A stretch of 64,000 nt of DNA from Lentisphaerota bacterium (GTDB lineage Bacteria > Verrucomicrobiota > Kiritimatiellia > CAIQIC01 > Lenti-01). Positions within the stretch are counted from its first letter, which is position 1, and every line of letters begins with the position of its first letter. The notes beneath the pieces were generated by a model. That model was not told where the DNA came from. It saw only the letters and a list, made by a program, of their open reading frames with translations, and ran no database searches. The stretch lies in NCBI GenBank assembly GCA_012514035.1, contig JAAZBB010000077.1:33916-97915 (forward strand), given 5' to 3'. The position numbers were made by a program, and so were the translations under genes. Positions 37,837-46,962 of the stretch are shown in pieces.

Positions 37837-39012
37837 CTAGAAGGAATACTTCATGGCCACCTGCACGCGGTCGCTGGAGGCGTCCGGCTTCTCCAGGTAG
37901 TCGGTGGTCATGCGCGCGTATTCCGCCATCGCGGTGACGGCGGGAGTCAGTTTGTAGGCCACGTTGACCAGGTACATTTCGTTCTTGGAGCGCATGCCGG
38001 GACTGAGATCTTCATCATCGGGATCATCCACGGAATAGCCCAGTCCGATGGACAGCTTGTCGTTAGGATCGTAGAGCAGCTGCGCCCAGCCGCCGGCGGC
38101 CTCGATTTCGGTGCCCAAGGCGGTATTCACGCCCTGCCCGACGCCCCCGTAATAGGTGTCCAGGTTCGCGCCCTGCCAGATGTTGCCCTGCAGGCCGAGA
38201 CATTTGGTCAGGGGCAGGAAAACAGAGCCCTGGATGGACCAGGTGTCGTAATCGGCGGAATCATTCGCGGTGACCACCTTGTTGCTGTCAACGGCATCCA
38301 CGGTTTCCTGCCCGAAGTGGCCGGAGACGGCCAAGCGGGCGGGCTTTTCGGCCCACAGTTTCTGATGCAGCGCCACGTTGAACTGAGCCGTGGGGAATTC
38401 GGCATCCGCGCCGTCATCGGTGCCGCCGCCGTCCAGATCTTCGCCGACGGTCTGGGCCGCGGCGACCCTGGCCACGATCTTGGTGGCATCGCTGATCTTG
38501 AGTTCCTGGGTCAGCCGGGCCTGGGGCCGGCGCAGGCCCAGCGCCCCCGCATCCGCCAGATAGGCGAAATTGACGATGCGGGGAATCACCTCGATGAAGG
38601 TTTCCCAGTCCTGGCCGGCGCGCAGCGCGAAGCCCGAGGAATGGGCCACATCCACAAACGCCAGCCGGATGCGCGGACTGTAGGAATTGGGGTTGCCCGA
38701 CCCGTAGAAGTCCGTTTCGATTTTGCCCATGGTCTTCCAGGCGCCGACATCAGGGCCGAAGATATTCAGGCCCAGGCGGCTTTCGCGCGCGCCGACATGG
38801 AACTGGGCGTCCTCCTCGCCGGCCGCTTCGGGCAGGACAAAGAAGGCGAAATCGGCCTTCGGGGCCGTGGCCTGGGTTTCATAGGACATGTCAGCCCGGA
38901 CATAGCCGTAGATTTGCAGGCGCAGGTCGCCGGCGTCTTTCAGGGTGACTTCGAGGGCCAGAGCGGGAACCGCCAGGCATAAGACCAGAGCAAGGACCGT
39001 CAGGAATCTCAT
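37837..39012 (-). CDS. Outer membrane porin (DcaP-like)
   Basis: Signal peptide; LRLQIYGYVRADMSYE, ESRLGLNIFGPDVGAWKTMGKIETDFYG, RIRLAFVDV, LRAGQDWE, C-terminal ..VQVAMKYSF. Confidence 0.75.
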   Translation of the reverse strand: MRFLTVLALVLCLAVPALALEVTLKDAGDLRLQIYGYVRADMSYETQATAPKADFAFFVLPEAAGEEDAQFHVGARESRLGLNIFGPDVGAWKTMGKIETDFYGSGNPNSYSPRIRLAFVDVAHSSGFALRAGQDWETFIEVIPRIVNFAYLADAGALGLRRPQARLTQELKISDATKIVARVAAAQTVGEDLDGGGTDDGADAEFPTAQFNVALHQKLWAEKPARLAVSGHFGQETVDAVDSNKVVTANDSADYDTWSIQGSVFLPLTKCLGLQGNIWQGANLDTYYGGVGQGVNTALGTEIEAAGGWAQLLYDPNDKLSIGLGYSVDDPDDEDLSPGMRSKNEMYLVNVAYKLTPAVTAMAEYARMTTDYLEKPDASSDRVQVAMKYSF

Positions 39013-39192
39013 GCGGAACCTCCTTGGATGCACTTTATCTCTTATTTGCCTAGGATTCTTTCATTAGAAACAAGGACGGGTCAACTTCCATTCTCAACTT
39101 TTTTTTGCCAACTTTTTTGCCCGGTCCGGGTGGCATCTCCGGCAGAAGCATGCTACCGTAGGGCCTTCAGAACCTTATACCAGGAGAACAAC

Positions 39193-39588
39193 ATGTCCGA
39201 ATTCAGCAGCACCATTCAAAATGCCGATTGGAAAGTCGAGAAACACGCACCGGTGATCGAGGCTCCGGATCAAGTCCAGGCCGGGGATTTTTTCACGGTG
39301 AGCGCGGGCCTGGGCAAGGCGATCGCCCATCCCAACACCGTCCAGCACTACATCGCCTGGATTTCCCTGTACTTTCTGCCCGACGGCGCCAAGCTGCCCA
39401 TCCAGCTTGCCCACGCCGAATTCAAGGCCCATGGCGACTCGACCACCGACCAGCCCGGGCCCGCCCTGACGAATCCCAGCATGATGGCCAACATCAAGCT
39501 GGCCAAGTCGGGCACACTCCAGGCGGTGGCCTACTGTAACATCCACGGCGTCTGGCAGTCCGCCAAGGCTATCCAGGTCCAGGCCTAG
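39193..39588 (+). CDS. Class II superoxide reductase (desulfoferrodoxin-like)
   Basis: EKHAPVIEAP, HPNTVQHYIAWI, YCNIHGVW supply the E/H, H/H and C/H iron-site pattern. Confidence 0.88.
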   Translation: MSEFSSTIQNADWKVEKHAPVIEAPDQVQAGDFFTVSAGLGKAIAHPNTVQHYIAWISLYFLPDGAKLPIQLAHAEFKAHGDSTTDQPGPALTNPSMMANIKLAKSGTLQAVAYCNIHGVWQSAKAIQVQA

Positions 39589-39740
39589 GCCTTGGATCTT
39601 GGGCGTTGGATATTCGGGTTTGGAACTCGATATCCACGAACCCATATCCCGTTCCCAACCGGACAAGTCAAGGCTGCGCAACGGGCGGAGGGGGTTTTCG
39701 CTTTCCGTCCGTTGGCGCGATTTGCTAATAGGGTGGGCCC

Positions 39741-40217
39741 ATGACGACCCGCATTCGCCTGTTTGATGCCGCATTCATGGACCGGCTCGCTGCCGCCGCC
39801 GCCGCGGCGCCGCGGCGGCGGCAGAATTTCAACCTGCACTCCGCGGATGATCATCCCTGCCACCGGTTCTTCAACGCCATGTGCGCCGATACCTATGTGG
39901 CCCCGCACCGCCACCTCGCGCCCGCCAAGGACGAGACCCTTGTGCTGCTGCGCGGGCTTCTCGGCGTGGTGATCTTCGACGCGCAAGGCCAGGTCGAACA
40001 TTCATCCACGCTGCGCCCCGGCATGGTCGCGGATGTACCGCACGGCATCTTCCATACCTGGGTTGCGCTGGAGGATGGCACCATCTTCCTGGAGGCCAAG
40101 GCCGGACCCTACCTGCCGCTCCAACCCGCTGAAAAAGCGCCGTTTGCCCCGCCCGAGGGCGATCCGCGCGCCCCCGCATACCTGTCCTGGCTCAAGTCAC
40201 TTTGCCCGGTTCCATGA
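39741..40217 (+). CDS. WbuC family cupin-fold metalloprotein
   Basis: RRRQNFNLHSADDHPCHRFFNAM, YVAPHRHLAPAKDETLVLLRG, PHGIFHTWVALEDGTIFLEAKAGPY. Confidence 0.85.
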   Translation: MTTRIRLFDAAFMDRLAAAAAAAPRRRQNFNLHSADDHPCHRFFNAMCADTYVAPHRHLAPAKDETLVLLRGLLGVVIFDAQGQVEHSSTLRPGMVADVPHGIFHTWVALEDGTIFLEAKAGPYLPLQPAEKAPFAPPEGDPRAPAYLSWLKSLCPVP

Positions 40218-40243
40218 TCCCCCCATCCCCACCCGCCTATATC

Positions 40244-41959
40244 ATGACGCAAGAAAATCCAACCGCCACTCCCGACTGGGCCAAGGACGCCATCTGGTAC
40301 CAGGTCTTTCCCGAACGCTTCCGCAACGGTGCGCCGCAATCCGATCCCCGCCCCGAGGATTTCGGCGGCGAGCGCATCTCCGGCTGGCAGGTTTGTCCCT
40401 GGGGCATGGAATGGTACGGACGCGCCGAGTGGGAAAAGCCGCACGCGGCGATCTTCTGGGCCACGGTGTTCCATCGCCGTTTTGGCGGAGACCTCGTCGG
40501 CTTGCGCGACAAACTGCCCTATCTGCAGGAACTCGGCATCAATGCCATCTATCTCAATCCCGTCTTCCAGGCCGCATCCCTCCATAAATATGATGCCACC
40601 TGCTACCACCACATCGATCCCACCCTCGGCCCCGACCGGGAAGGCGATTTGCAGGCCCTCGCGGCCGCCCGGGAAACGGAAGACCCCGCCACCTGGATCT
40701 GGACCGCTGCCGACCGCTTTTTTCTCGACCTCGTAGCCGAAATCCATGCCCGCGGCATGCGCATCATCCTTGACGGCGTCTTCAATCACTCCGGCACCCG
40801 CTGCTTCGCCTTCCAGGATGTCATCCAAAACGGCCCGCAATCGAAATACGCCGACTGGTACCAGATCACGAAATGGAACGATGACGGCACGTTCCGCTAC
40901 GCCGGTTGGGGCGGGCACGGCGGATTGCCCGAATTTGGCCGGACCGGCGACACGCTCCATCCCGGCATCAAGCAGTATCTCTTTGACATCACCCGCCGCT
41001 GGATGGACCCCTCCGGCCAGAACCGGCCGGAGGAAGGCATCGACGGCTGGCGTCTTGACGTTGCCTTTTGCGTGCCCCACGGCTTCTGGCGCGAATGGCA
41101 CGCCCTGGTGCGCACCATCAATCCCGAGGCCTACACCACCGGCGAAATCGTCGGCCCCGCCCAGGAATGGCTCCAGCCCGACGAATTCGCGGCCGTGATG
41201 AACTACGAATGGACCTATCCCACCCTCGCCTTCTTCACGACCAATTCCGCGCATCTGCCGGCCGCACAGTTTCGCGCCCGCATCGATTCCCTGCATGCGC
41301 GCCACGCCCCCGGCACCATCCTGATCCTGCAGAACCTGCTCGATTCACACGATACCGGCCGGATCCTGACGATGCTCGAGAGCGCCTGCCCGCCCCTGAC
41401 CGATTGGGACAGCTATTTCGGCTGGCCCAAGGTGGCCGACAACCCCAATCTGAAAACACACTGCCCCGGCCCTGAGGCCCGGCAGGCGTTGAAACTCGCC
41501 GCCGTCTGGCAGTTTGCCGGCCCCGGCGCGCCGATGCTCTATTACGGAACCGAGGTCGGCATGTGGGGCGCCAACGATCCCTGCTGCCGCCAACCCATGC
41601 TATGGCAGGACATCCCCTGCGAGGACGAAACCCAAGGCTTCCGCGGGCCGCTGCCGCAAGCCAGCCCGCGCACTCCGGACCTGGATCTTTTCGCGTTCTA
41701 CCAGCGTATGATTGCCATCCGGAAAGCCGAACCTGCCCTGCGTCGCGGCTCTTTCCACTGGCTGCCTGCCCCGGACGAGCAGACGCTGGTCTTCCAGCGG
41801 GCGCTCGACGGCGTAACAATCATGTGCGCCATCCACAAGGGCCGCGATGAAATCACCGTCGACCTGCCGCAGCCCGGCTGCGACCTCTGGACCGGCGAGG
41901 ACGTTCCGGCCGGTCCTCTCCGCGTCCCCGCCCACGGGTTCCGGGTCGTGCGGCTATGA
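40244..41959 (+). CDS. Glycoside hydrolase family 13 alpha-amylase-type protein (neopullulanase-like)
   Basis: WYQVFPERFRNG, GINAIYLNPVF, ILDGVFNHSG, GWRLDVAF, TTGEIVG, LLDSHDTGRI. Confidence 0.93.
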   Translation: MTQENPTATPDWAKDAIWYQVFPERFRNGAPQSDPRPEDFGGERISGWQVCPWGMEWYGRAEWEKPHAAIFWATVFHRRFGGDLVGLRDKLPYLQELGINAIYLNPVFQAASLHKYDATCYHHIDPTLGPDREGDLQALAAARETEDPATWIWTAADRFFLDLVAEIHARGMRIILDGVFNHSGTRCFAFQDVIQNGPQSKYADWYQITKWNDDGTFRYAGWGGHGGLPEFGRTGDTLHPGIKQYLFDITRRWMDPSGQNRPEEGIDGWRLDVAFCVPHGFWREWHALVRTINPEAYTTGEIVGPAQEWLQPDEFAAVMNYEWTYPTLAFFTTNSAHLPAAQFRARIDSLHARHAPGTILILQNLLDSHDTGRILTMLESACPPLTDWDSYFGWPKVADNPNLKTHCPGPEARQALKLAAVWQFAGPGAPMLYYGTEVGMWGANDPCCRQPMLWQDIPCEDETQGFRGPLPQASPRTPDLDLFAFYQRMIAIRKAEPALRRGSFHWLPAPDEQTLVFQRALDGVTIMCAIHKGRDEITVDLPQPGCDLWTGEDVPAGPLRVPAHGFRVVRL

Positions 41960-42655
41960 CGCCGCCGGCGCAGGACTTTCGATCACCTGGGTCTTGCGGG
42001 GCTCCGCGTCGGAGAAATCCACGCGCACGGAAGTCGCGCCGAAGCTTTTGGCCAGCATTTCCATGGTCTGGCGTGCCGAGGTCTGCACCTCGGACCGCAA
42101 GCGCCGGGCGAGGTTCTGCGCGAGGGCCTCGGCCTGGGCCTTGGCTTCCTCCATCAGCTTGTTGCGGTCCACTTCGTTGAACCCGCCGCCGAGGATGCGG
42201 TTGATCACGTCGGGCAGAATGATGGGCAGCAGCTTGCCGCCCTGTTCATCGTAAAAAGTCACGTTGCGCACGTGGACCACGTAGTCGCAGCGCGGCATCA
42301 CCAGCCGGTAGCGGCCAAGCCCTTCCTCCTGCACGGTGAACGCGGAATCGCGCAGATCATACTGGAAATCGATGTCGAACTCGAAGATCATGGCCATCTT
42401 CCGGGAGGTGAAGAGCCATTCGAGGTAGCGCTGGCCCAGATCGCCCAGCAAATGGTCGCGGGCGGTCACGATCTCCTTCGTCACCGCCTTGAAGACCGAC
42501 AGCACGCCGATGGCCTTCAATTCCTCGATCGCCGCCGTGGCGGAAATCTGCAGGCTCCTGCTTCCGGGCTTGCGCCGCCACACCAGTACCAGGCCGGCGA
42601 ACAGCGCCCCGCACAACAGGCTCAATAACACAATGGTGAAGGACTGGCTGATCAT
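41954..42655 (-). CDS. DUF4230-like membrane-anchored protein
   Basis: N-terminal TM; ELKAIGVLSVFKAVTKEIV..FEFDIDFQYDLRD..VMPRCDYVVHVRNVTFYDEQGGKLLP..RRLRSEVQTSARQTMEMLAKSFG. Confidence 0.6.
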   Translation of the reverse strand: MISQSFTIVLLSLLCGALFAGLVLVWRRKPGSRSLQISATAAIEELKAIGVLSVFKAVTKEIVTARDHLLGDLGQRYLEWLFTSRKMAMIFEFDIDFQYDLRDSAFTVQEEGLGRYRLVMPRCDYVVHVRNVTFYDEQGGKLLPIILPDVINRILGGGFNEVDRNKLMEEAKAQAEALAQNLARRLRSEVQTSARQTMEMLAKSFGATSVRVDFSDAEPRKTQVIESPAPAAS

Positions 42656-42659
42656 GATT

Positions 42660-43058
42660 TCACCTCGATTCCGCAACCCGCGACGCGACGCTCCGCATCG
42701 GCCGGCAAAACGGCGGCAATCCGATGTCCCGCACCATCCCGGGCGGTACATGATCCACGTCGGGAGTCACCTGCACTTGCAGATAGCGGGCAATGTTGTT
42801 CAAGAACGTCACGGGGGCAAAGGGCTTCGAGCTGGCTTGATACTGGGCAAGCCTTTTCAAGGCCCGCACGGACGCGTACCCGCTCTCCGGCAGCGCCAGA
42901 TGCAGCAACAGGGCTCCGCGAATCGCCTCGGCCGCGGCCTCCCGGCCGATGGCCCCGCGCTTGACCTGGCCCCAGAACTCGTCGAGACGCGGCGGGAAAA
43001 AGGCCAGTTCGTACCAATATTGGAGCTGCTCGCGCGGCGTCATGCTTCCTTCGTCCAT
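42660..43058 (-). CDS. Hypothetical protein encoded downstream of and overlapping the DUF6036-like gene
   Basis: MTPREQLQYWYELAFFPPRLDEFWGQVKRG...; overlaps upstream ORF by 19 bp; tight operon spacing. Confidence 0.6.
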   Translation of the reverse strand: MDEGSMTPREQLQYWYELAFFPPRLDEFWGQVKRGAIGREAAAEAIRGALLLHLALPESGYASVRALKRLAQYQASSKPFAPVTFLNNIARYLQVQVTPDVDHVPPGMVRDIGLPPFCRPMRSVASRVAESR

Positions 43059-43594
43059 GACTTCATATCCATCGCCAAATTTCCAAGATTTTCGCGCACC
43101 AAGGCATCCTGGCGGAACCCTGCCGGCAAACGCTCGACAGCCTTGACCACATCGTCATGGGTCATTCGTGACTGATGGACCAAATAGCGCACATCGCCTT
43201 GGTCAATCGGATCATAGCGGATCAACTTGCTGGCCACCAGATCGGCGGAGCCAACGGTCTTGACCACGAGGTGACGTCCCTGCCAGAGCGTGATGGTTTC
43301 GGTTGTATGCGGGGCAGCCAAGCAAAGCCTCGCGCCCGATATCCATTCGACGTGTTCCGGCGCGCCTGGATCGATGGGGTTGACCTCCAGGCCGGCCAGC
43401 CGGGAGGCTTGGCAGAATTCATCAAAATCCAGCTTGGAATAGGGTCCGGCCACATCCAGATCCAGGCTGGTCCGGTTTTCTTCATCCAAGAGAATGAACG
43501 CCGCACTGCCGTAAATCAGCAGTTCGGCCGGCTGGGTCAATTGTTGATCCACCCGGGCAAAATAATCAACCAACTGCTGCTTATCCATGCCCAT
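43040..43594 (-). CDS. DUF6036-like nucleotidyltransferase-fold protein
   Basis: AELLIYGSAAFILL ... TSLDLDVAG (GS..DxD nucleotidyltransferase pattern), VKTVGSADLVASKLIRYDPIDQGDVRYLVH. Confidence 0.7.
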   Translation of the reverse strand: MGMDKQQLVDYFARVDQQLTQPAELLIYGSAAFILLDEENRTSLDLDVAGPYSKLDFDEFCQASRLAGLEVNPIDPGAPEHVEWISGARLCLAAPHTTETITLWQGRHLVVKTVGSADLVASKLIRYDPIDQGDVRYLVHQSRMTHDDVVKAVERLPAGFRQDALVRENLGNLAMDMKSWTKEA

Positions 43595-43597
43595 GGA

Positions 43598-44836
43598 TTA
43601 TACCCCTTTTCCGGAAATCCACGAGGATTCATTTCCCGCTGCGGCTTGAACCAGGGCCTGCCAGAGGCGGCCGGCGCTGGCCTCCCAGGTGAAGGCGGCC
43701 GCGCGGGCCTGCGCGGCCGCGACGAGCTGCCGGCGTTCCCCAACCGGCAGGGCCAAGGCGTTGCGGAGGGCAGCGGCAAAGTCGATCTCATCACGACCGA
43801 CGGCATAGCATACGGCATCCCGGCCGATTTCGGGGATGGAGCCCTCGGACATTGTCAAAACAGGCGTACCCGCGCACATCGCCTCCAGCACGGGCAGGCC
43901 AAAGCCTTCGTAGAGGGAAGGGAACACGAACCAGTCGGCGGCCTGATAGAGGGCGATCAGCTCGGGCCGGGGCACCTTGGACAAGCGGATCACCCGGCCG
44001 TCAGGCACGGTCCCGAGGGCAGCCGCGACTTCCCGCTCTCCCCGGCGCGCCTGCCCCACCAGTACCAGTCGGTGCGGAATTTCCGCCGAGAGTATCTTGA
44101 ACACCCGCACCAGCAGGGCCACGTTCTTATGAGGATGAGTGTGGGCCACGCAGAGGATATAGGGCCGCCCACGCACCTCCGCCGGGGGCGGTCCGGCCGG
44201 CTCGGCAAAGGCGGGATCCACCCCTTCCGAGGTCACCCTCACCTGCTCAGGACACGCCCCCGTCCATTTGAGGATTTCCCGCCGGGCGAATTCCGACGGG
44301 GCAACCACGGCAACACAATGCCGGACGGACAGCGGGATGAGTACATCCATGGCCCGCCTGGCAAGCCAGGAGACATCCGCCGGAAAGCGTTTGTACTGCA
44401 TGTCGTGAATCGTGACCACCTGCGGGCAGGCACCGCGCAGGGGCGCAGTCTGGCCTGGCGACCACAAGACATCCAGCCCGGCCCGCTTCGCCAGGCCGGG
44501 CAACCGGATTTGCTCCGCCAGGATGCGGGCCGGTCGAGAAGAGGCGCCGACCAGCGGACCAACGACCTCTGCCGTTGGGAATTCGCTCCGCAAGAGGGCA
44601 TCGTTTTCAGCGTTGGAGAACAGAATCAGTTGGGGCCGATCCGGCCGGCGCGCCAATGCCCGCAGGGATTCGAGCAGATAGGTTTCCGAGCCCCCGACCA
44701 CGCTGGGCAGGTAAAACAGGGCGTTAACCCCCAGCCGCAGGGCGGTCTTCCTTTGCACCGATCCGGGAGGCGGGCCGGGTCGGGCCGGGTCAGCATTCCG
44801 ATGCACGAATCCGCGCCTCCAAAATCCCGTCATCAT
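43598..44836 (-). CDS. Glycosyltransferase family 4 protein
   Basis: YLPSVVGGSETYLLESL, VTSEGVDPAFAEPA, YILCVAHTHPHKNVALLVRVF, FVFPSLYEGFGLPVLEAMCAGTPVLT. Confidence 0.92.
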   Translation of the reverse strand: MMTGFWRRGFVHRNADPARPGPPPGSVQRKTALRLGVNALFYLPSVVGGSETYLLESLRALARRPDRPQLILFSNAENDALLRSEFPTAEVVGPLVGASSRPARILAEQIRLPGLAKRAGLDVLWSPGQTAPLRGACPQVVTIHDMQYKRFPADVSWLARRAMDVLIPLSVRHCVAVVAPSEFARREILKWTGACPEQVRVTSEGVDPAFAEPAGPPPAEVRGRPYILCVAHTHPHKNVALLVRVFKILSAEIPHRLVLVGQARRGEREVAAALGTVPDGRVIRLSKVPRPELIALYQAADWFVFPSLYEGFGLPVLEAMCAGTPVLTMSEGSIPEIGRDAVCYAVGRDEIDFAAALRNALALPVGERRQLVAAAQARAAAFTWEASAGRLWQALVQAAAGNESSWISGKGV

Positions 44837-46956
44837 TCCTCCGGTCGTGAACAGGTCCCGTCCCAGTCATACAGCCGGAACCGGCGTTCCCGCGAGGCCA
44901 CGGCATATTCATCGCCCCGCGCACTATGGATCACCGTGTGGAAGGCATACGACATCTCCACCAATGGAGCATCCGCCCCGCCCAGATCCACCGGATAGAT
45001 GCCCCGTTCCCTGTCCGTACTGGTCAGCCAAAGCACCCGGCGGCCGGTTGTCTCGCGCAGACGCTGCAAGGCGGCCATGAAACGGCGCTGGAATTCAACA
45101 TCCTGGCTTTGCCAGAGCAAACTGCCATTGATCACGTCGCGCCCGCCCGCCAGCAGCAGCGGCGTGCCCCAGCGCGCATCGTCCGCCACCACCACGTCGT
45201 TGGGGGCGATCACTTGTTCCCACGAAGCCCGCACCTGGTTAAATCCGGGGTAATCCCCAACGCGATGCGCGGCCGCGGCAAGCCGACATCCTCCCGCCAA
45301 CGGCGGAACCAAAATCAGCATAACCGCCCACCGCCATCCTCCGCCCCGCTGCTGGACGACCTGGACCATGCGCACAAGGACAAAGGCCTGAAGCCAAGCC
45401 AGCAGCGGCACCCAAAAGACCACGATGCGCCGCAAGGCCCAGGGATAGATTGCGGCAATGCCCGGCTGCAAGCACAGTACGAAGCAAATGAGGCCCAGTC
45501 CCGCCGCCATGATCTGAGTCGGCCGCCAGGCGTCATTCCGTGTCAGAAGAAGCCACGTCCATCCGATGCCAGCCCACGCCATGGCCAACGCCCCCTGGAA
45601 AGGCAGGATATGGAGCAGATAAACCAGTATTCGTCCCCCGGGCAGTCGCCAAGCCGCCTCGATCATGGCCGGCCGCCAAGGTGCAACGGCCGCGCCCAGC
45701 GCCATCCCGGCCAGAATGATCCCCGCCGCGGCGCCAGCGAAACAAATCCAGCGGCCTCCCCGGGCCCGAAGGGCGGCCGGAATCGGCCGCCAAGCCAGGA
45801 TCAGCGCCATGACTGCCAGACCACCTCCGGCACCCCAGATGATGCTTAGCACCTGATCTTTCGCTTCCAGCCGCATCACCGTGATCCCGGCAAAATGCAG
45901 ATTCCAGGCAATGGCCAGGGCGATGGCACCAAATCCAAGTCCGATGCGCGCGATGCGTCCGGGCGTGCGGGCCTGCCCCTCAACATAAGCCGCCACGACC
46001 AACAGAATCCCGGTCAGCACGGCGGCATTAAGATGGTTGATCGTGGCCGCGAACAGGGCGGCCAGCGCGCCCCAAGGCACCCGGATGCCGCGCGCCGCAG
46101 CCGGGACATACATCAAAACCCCGCCCAGCAGGAGCAGCAGATACAGCATTTCCGTGGTGGGCAGGCTTTGATGATACCACCACAAGGGAGAGATCAGCCA
46201 GCAGGCCAGCACTCCCCATCGACGCCAGCCGCCCATTCCGATCGACCCGCACAACGCCAGCATCGGCAGCAGGCCCCACAGGGCGAGGATTGCCGGCAGG
46301 CGGAACAACAGGCCCGGGCCGCCCATACGCAGGAACCAGGCCCCGCACACGGGGGTGAGATGGAAAAAATACAGGGGCAGGGAACCATCCGCGGGCCGAA
46401 TGGGAACCGCCGGGAATATCTCCCGGTACTCGCCTTCCGCGGCGGAAAAGAGTGTCCGCTCCTCTGCCGTCATGGCCGCGTAAATGGAGACTGGCCGGCC
46501 CTGCAATCCGCCATCGCGCGCAATGACCGCCGCATTGTTCTGGTAGATGCCGGGATCCCAGCCCCCCGCCAGCCATTCGGAACGGGGCGACCGCAGAAGC
46601 GGCAGACTGGTCAGAAGCCAAACCAGCGCCAACCCTCCACCGAAGCGCCACAGGGAAAGGTCGGAGATTCTTGCAACCCGGCCTGCGCGGATCCCCCCCG
46701 CCGCAAGAACAATCAACCAGCACACCCAGTCTGAAACCGGTGTCCACACGCCGCACGCGGCCAGGGCGAGGGCCGGCAAAAGATTGAGCAAGAGCCCCGC
46801 CGTCAGGACTTGCCCCAGACGCAGCAGGAAGACTTCCCCGCCGGAATCTGGCCGGAACTCACGTTTCGAAAAGGTCCACAGCCACCCAGCCCCGCAGACC
46901 CGCAGGGCCAGCAGGAAACCACCTGCCACGAGTTCCATGCCCGTGCCTGCCGTCAT
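44833..46956 (-). CDS. Multi-TM membrane protein, putative ArnT/GT39-like glycosyltransferase
   Basis: About 12 hydrophobic segments; GGWDPGIYQNNAAVIARDG..; 4-bp overlap with GT4. Confidence 0.6.
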   Translation of the reverse strand: MTAGTGMELVAGGFLLALRVCGAGWLWTFSKREFRPDSGGEVFLLRLGQVLTAGLLLNLLPALALAACGVWTPVSDWVCWLIVLAAGGIRAGRVARISDLSLWRFGGGLALVWLLTSLPLLRSPRSEWLAGGWDPGIYQNNAAVIARDGGLQGRPVSIYAAMTAEERTLFSAAEGEYREIFPAVPIRPADGSLPLYFFHLTPVCGAWFLRMGGPGLLFRLPAILALWGLLPMLALCGSIGMGGWRRWGVLACWLISPLWWYHQSLPTTEMLYLLLLLGGVLMYVPAAARGIRVPWGALAALFAATINHLNAAVLTGILLVVAAYVEGQARTPGRIARIGLGFGAIALAIAWNLHFAGITVMRLEAKDQVLSIIWGAGGGLAVMALILAWRPIPAALRARGGRWICFAGAAAGIILAGMALGAAVAPWRPAMIEAAWRLPGGRILVYLLHILPFQGALAMAWAGIGWTWLLLTRNDAWRPTQIMAAGLGLICFVLCLQPGIAAIYPWALRRIVVFWVPLLAWLQAFVLVRMVQVVQQRGGGWRWAVMLILVPPLAGGCRLAAAAHRVGDYPGFNQVRASWEQVIAPNDVVVADDARWGTPLLLAGGRDVINGSLLWQSQDVEFQRRFMAALQRLRETTGRRVLWLTSTDRERGIYPVDLGGADAPLVEMSYAFHTVIHSARGDEYAVASRERRFRLYDWDGTCSRPEE

Positions 46957-46962
46957 CTCCGG

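Noticed and set aside
39589-39740. TTGGATCTTGGGCGTTGGATATTCGGG... imperfect repeats/GATATCC dyads downstream of SOR
   Set aside because: Short and imperfect; insufficient to call a repeat element without genome-wide comparison.
43175-44998. 607-aa + strand ORF opposite the GT4 and DUF6036-like genes
   Set aside because: Shadow ORF antisense to well-supported coding frames.
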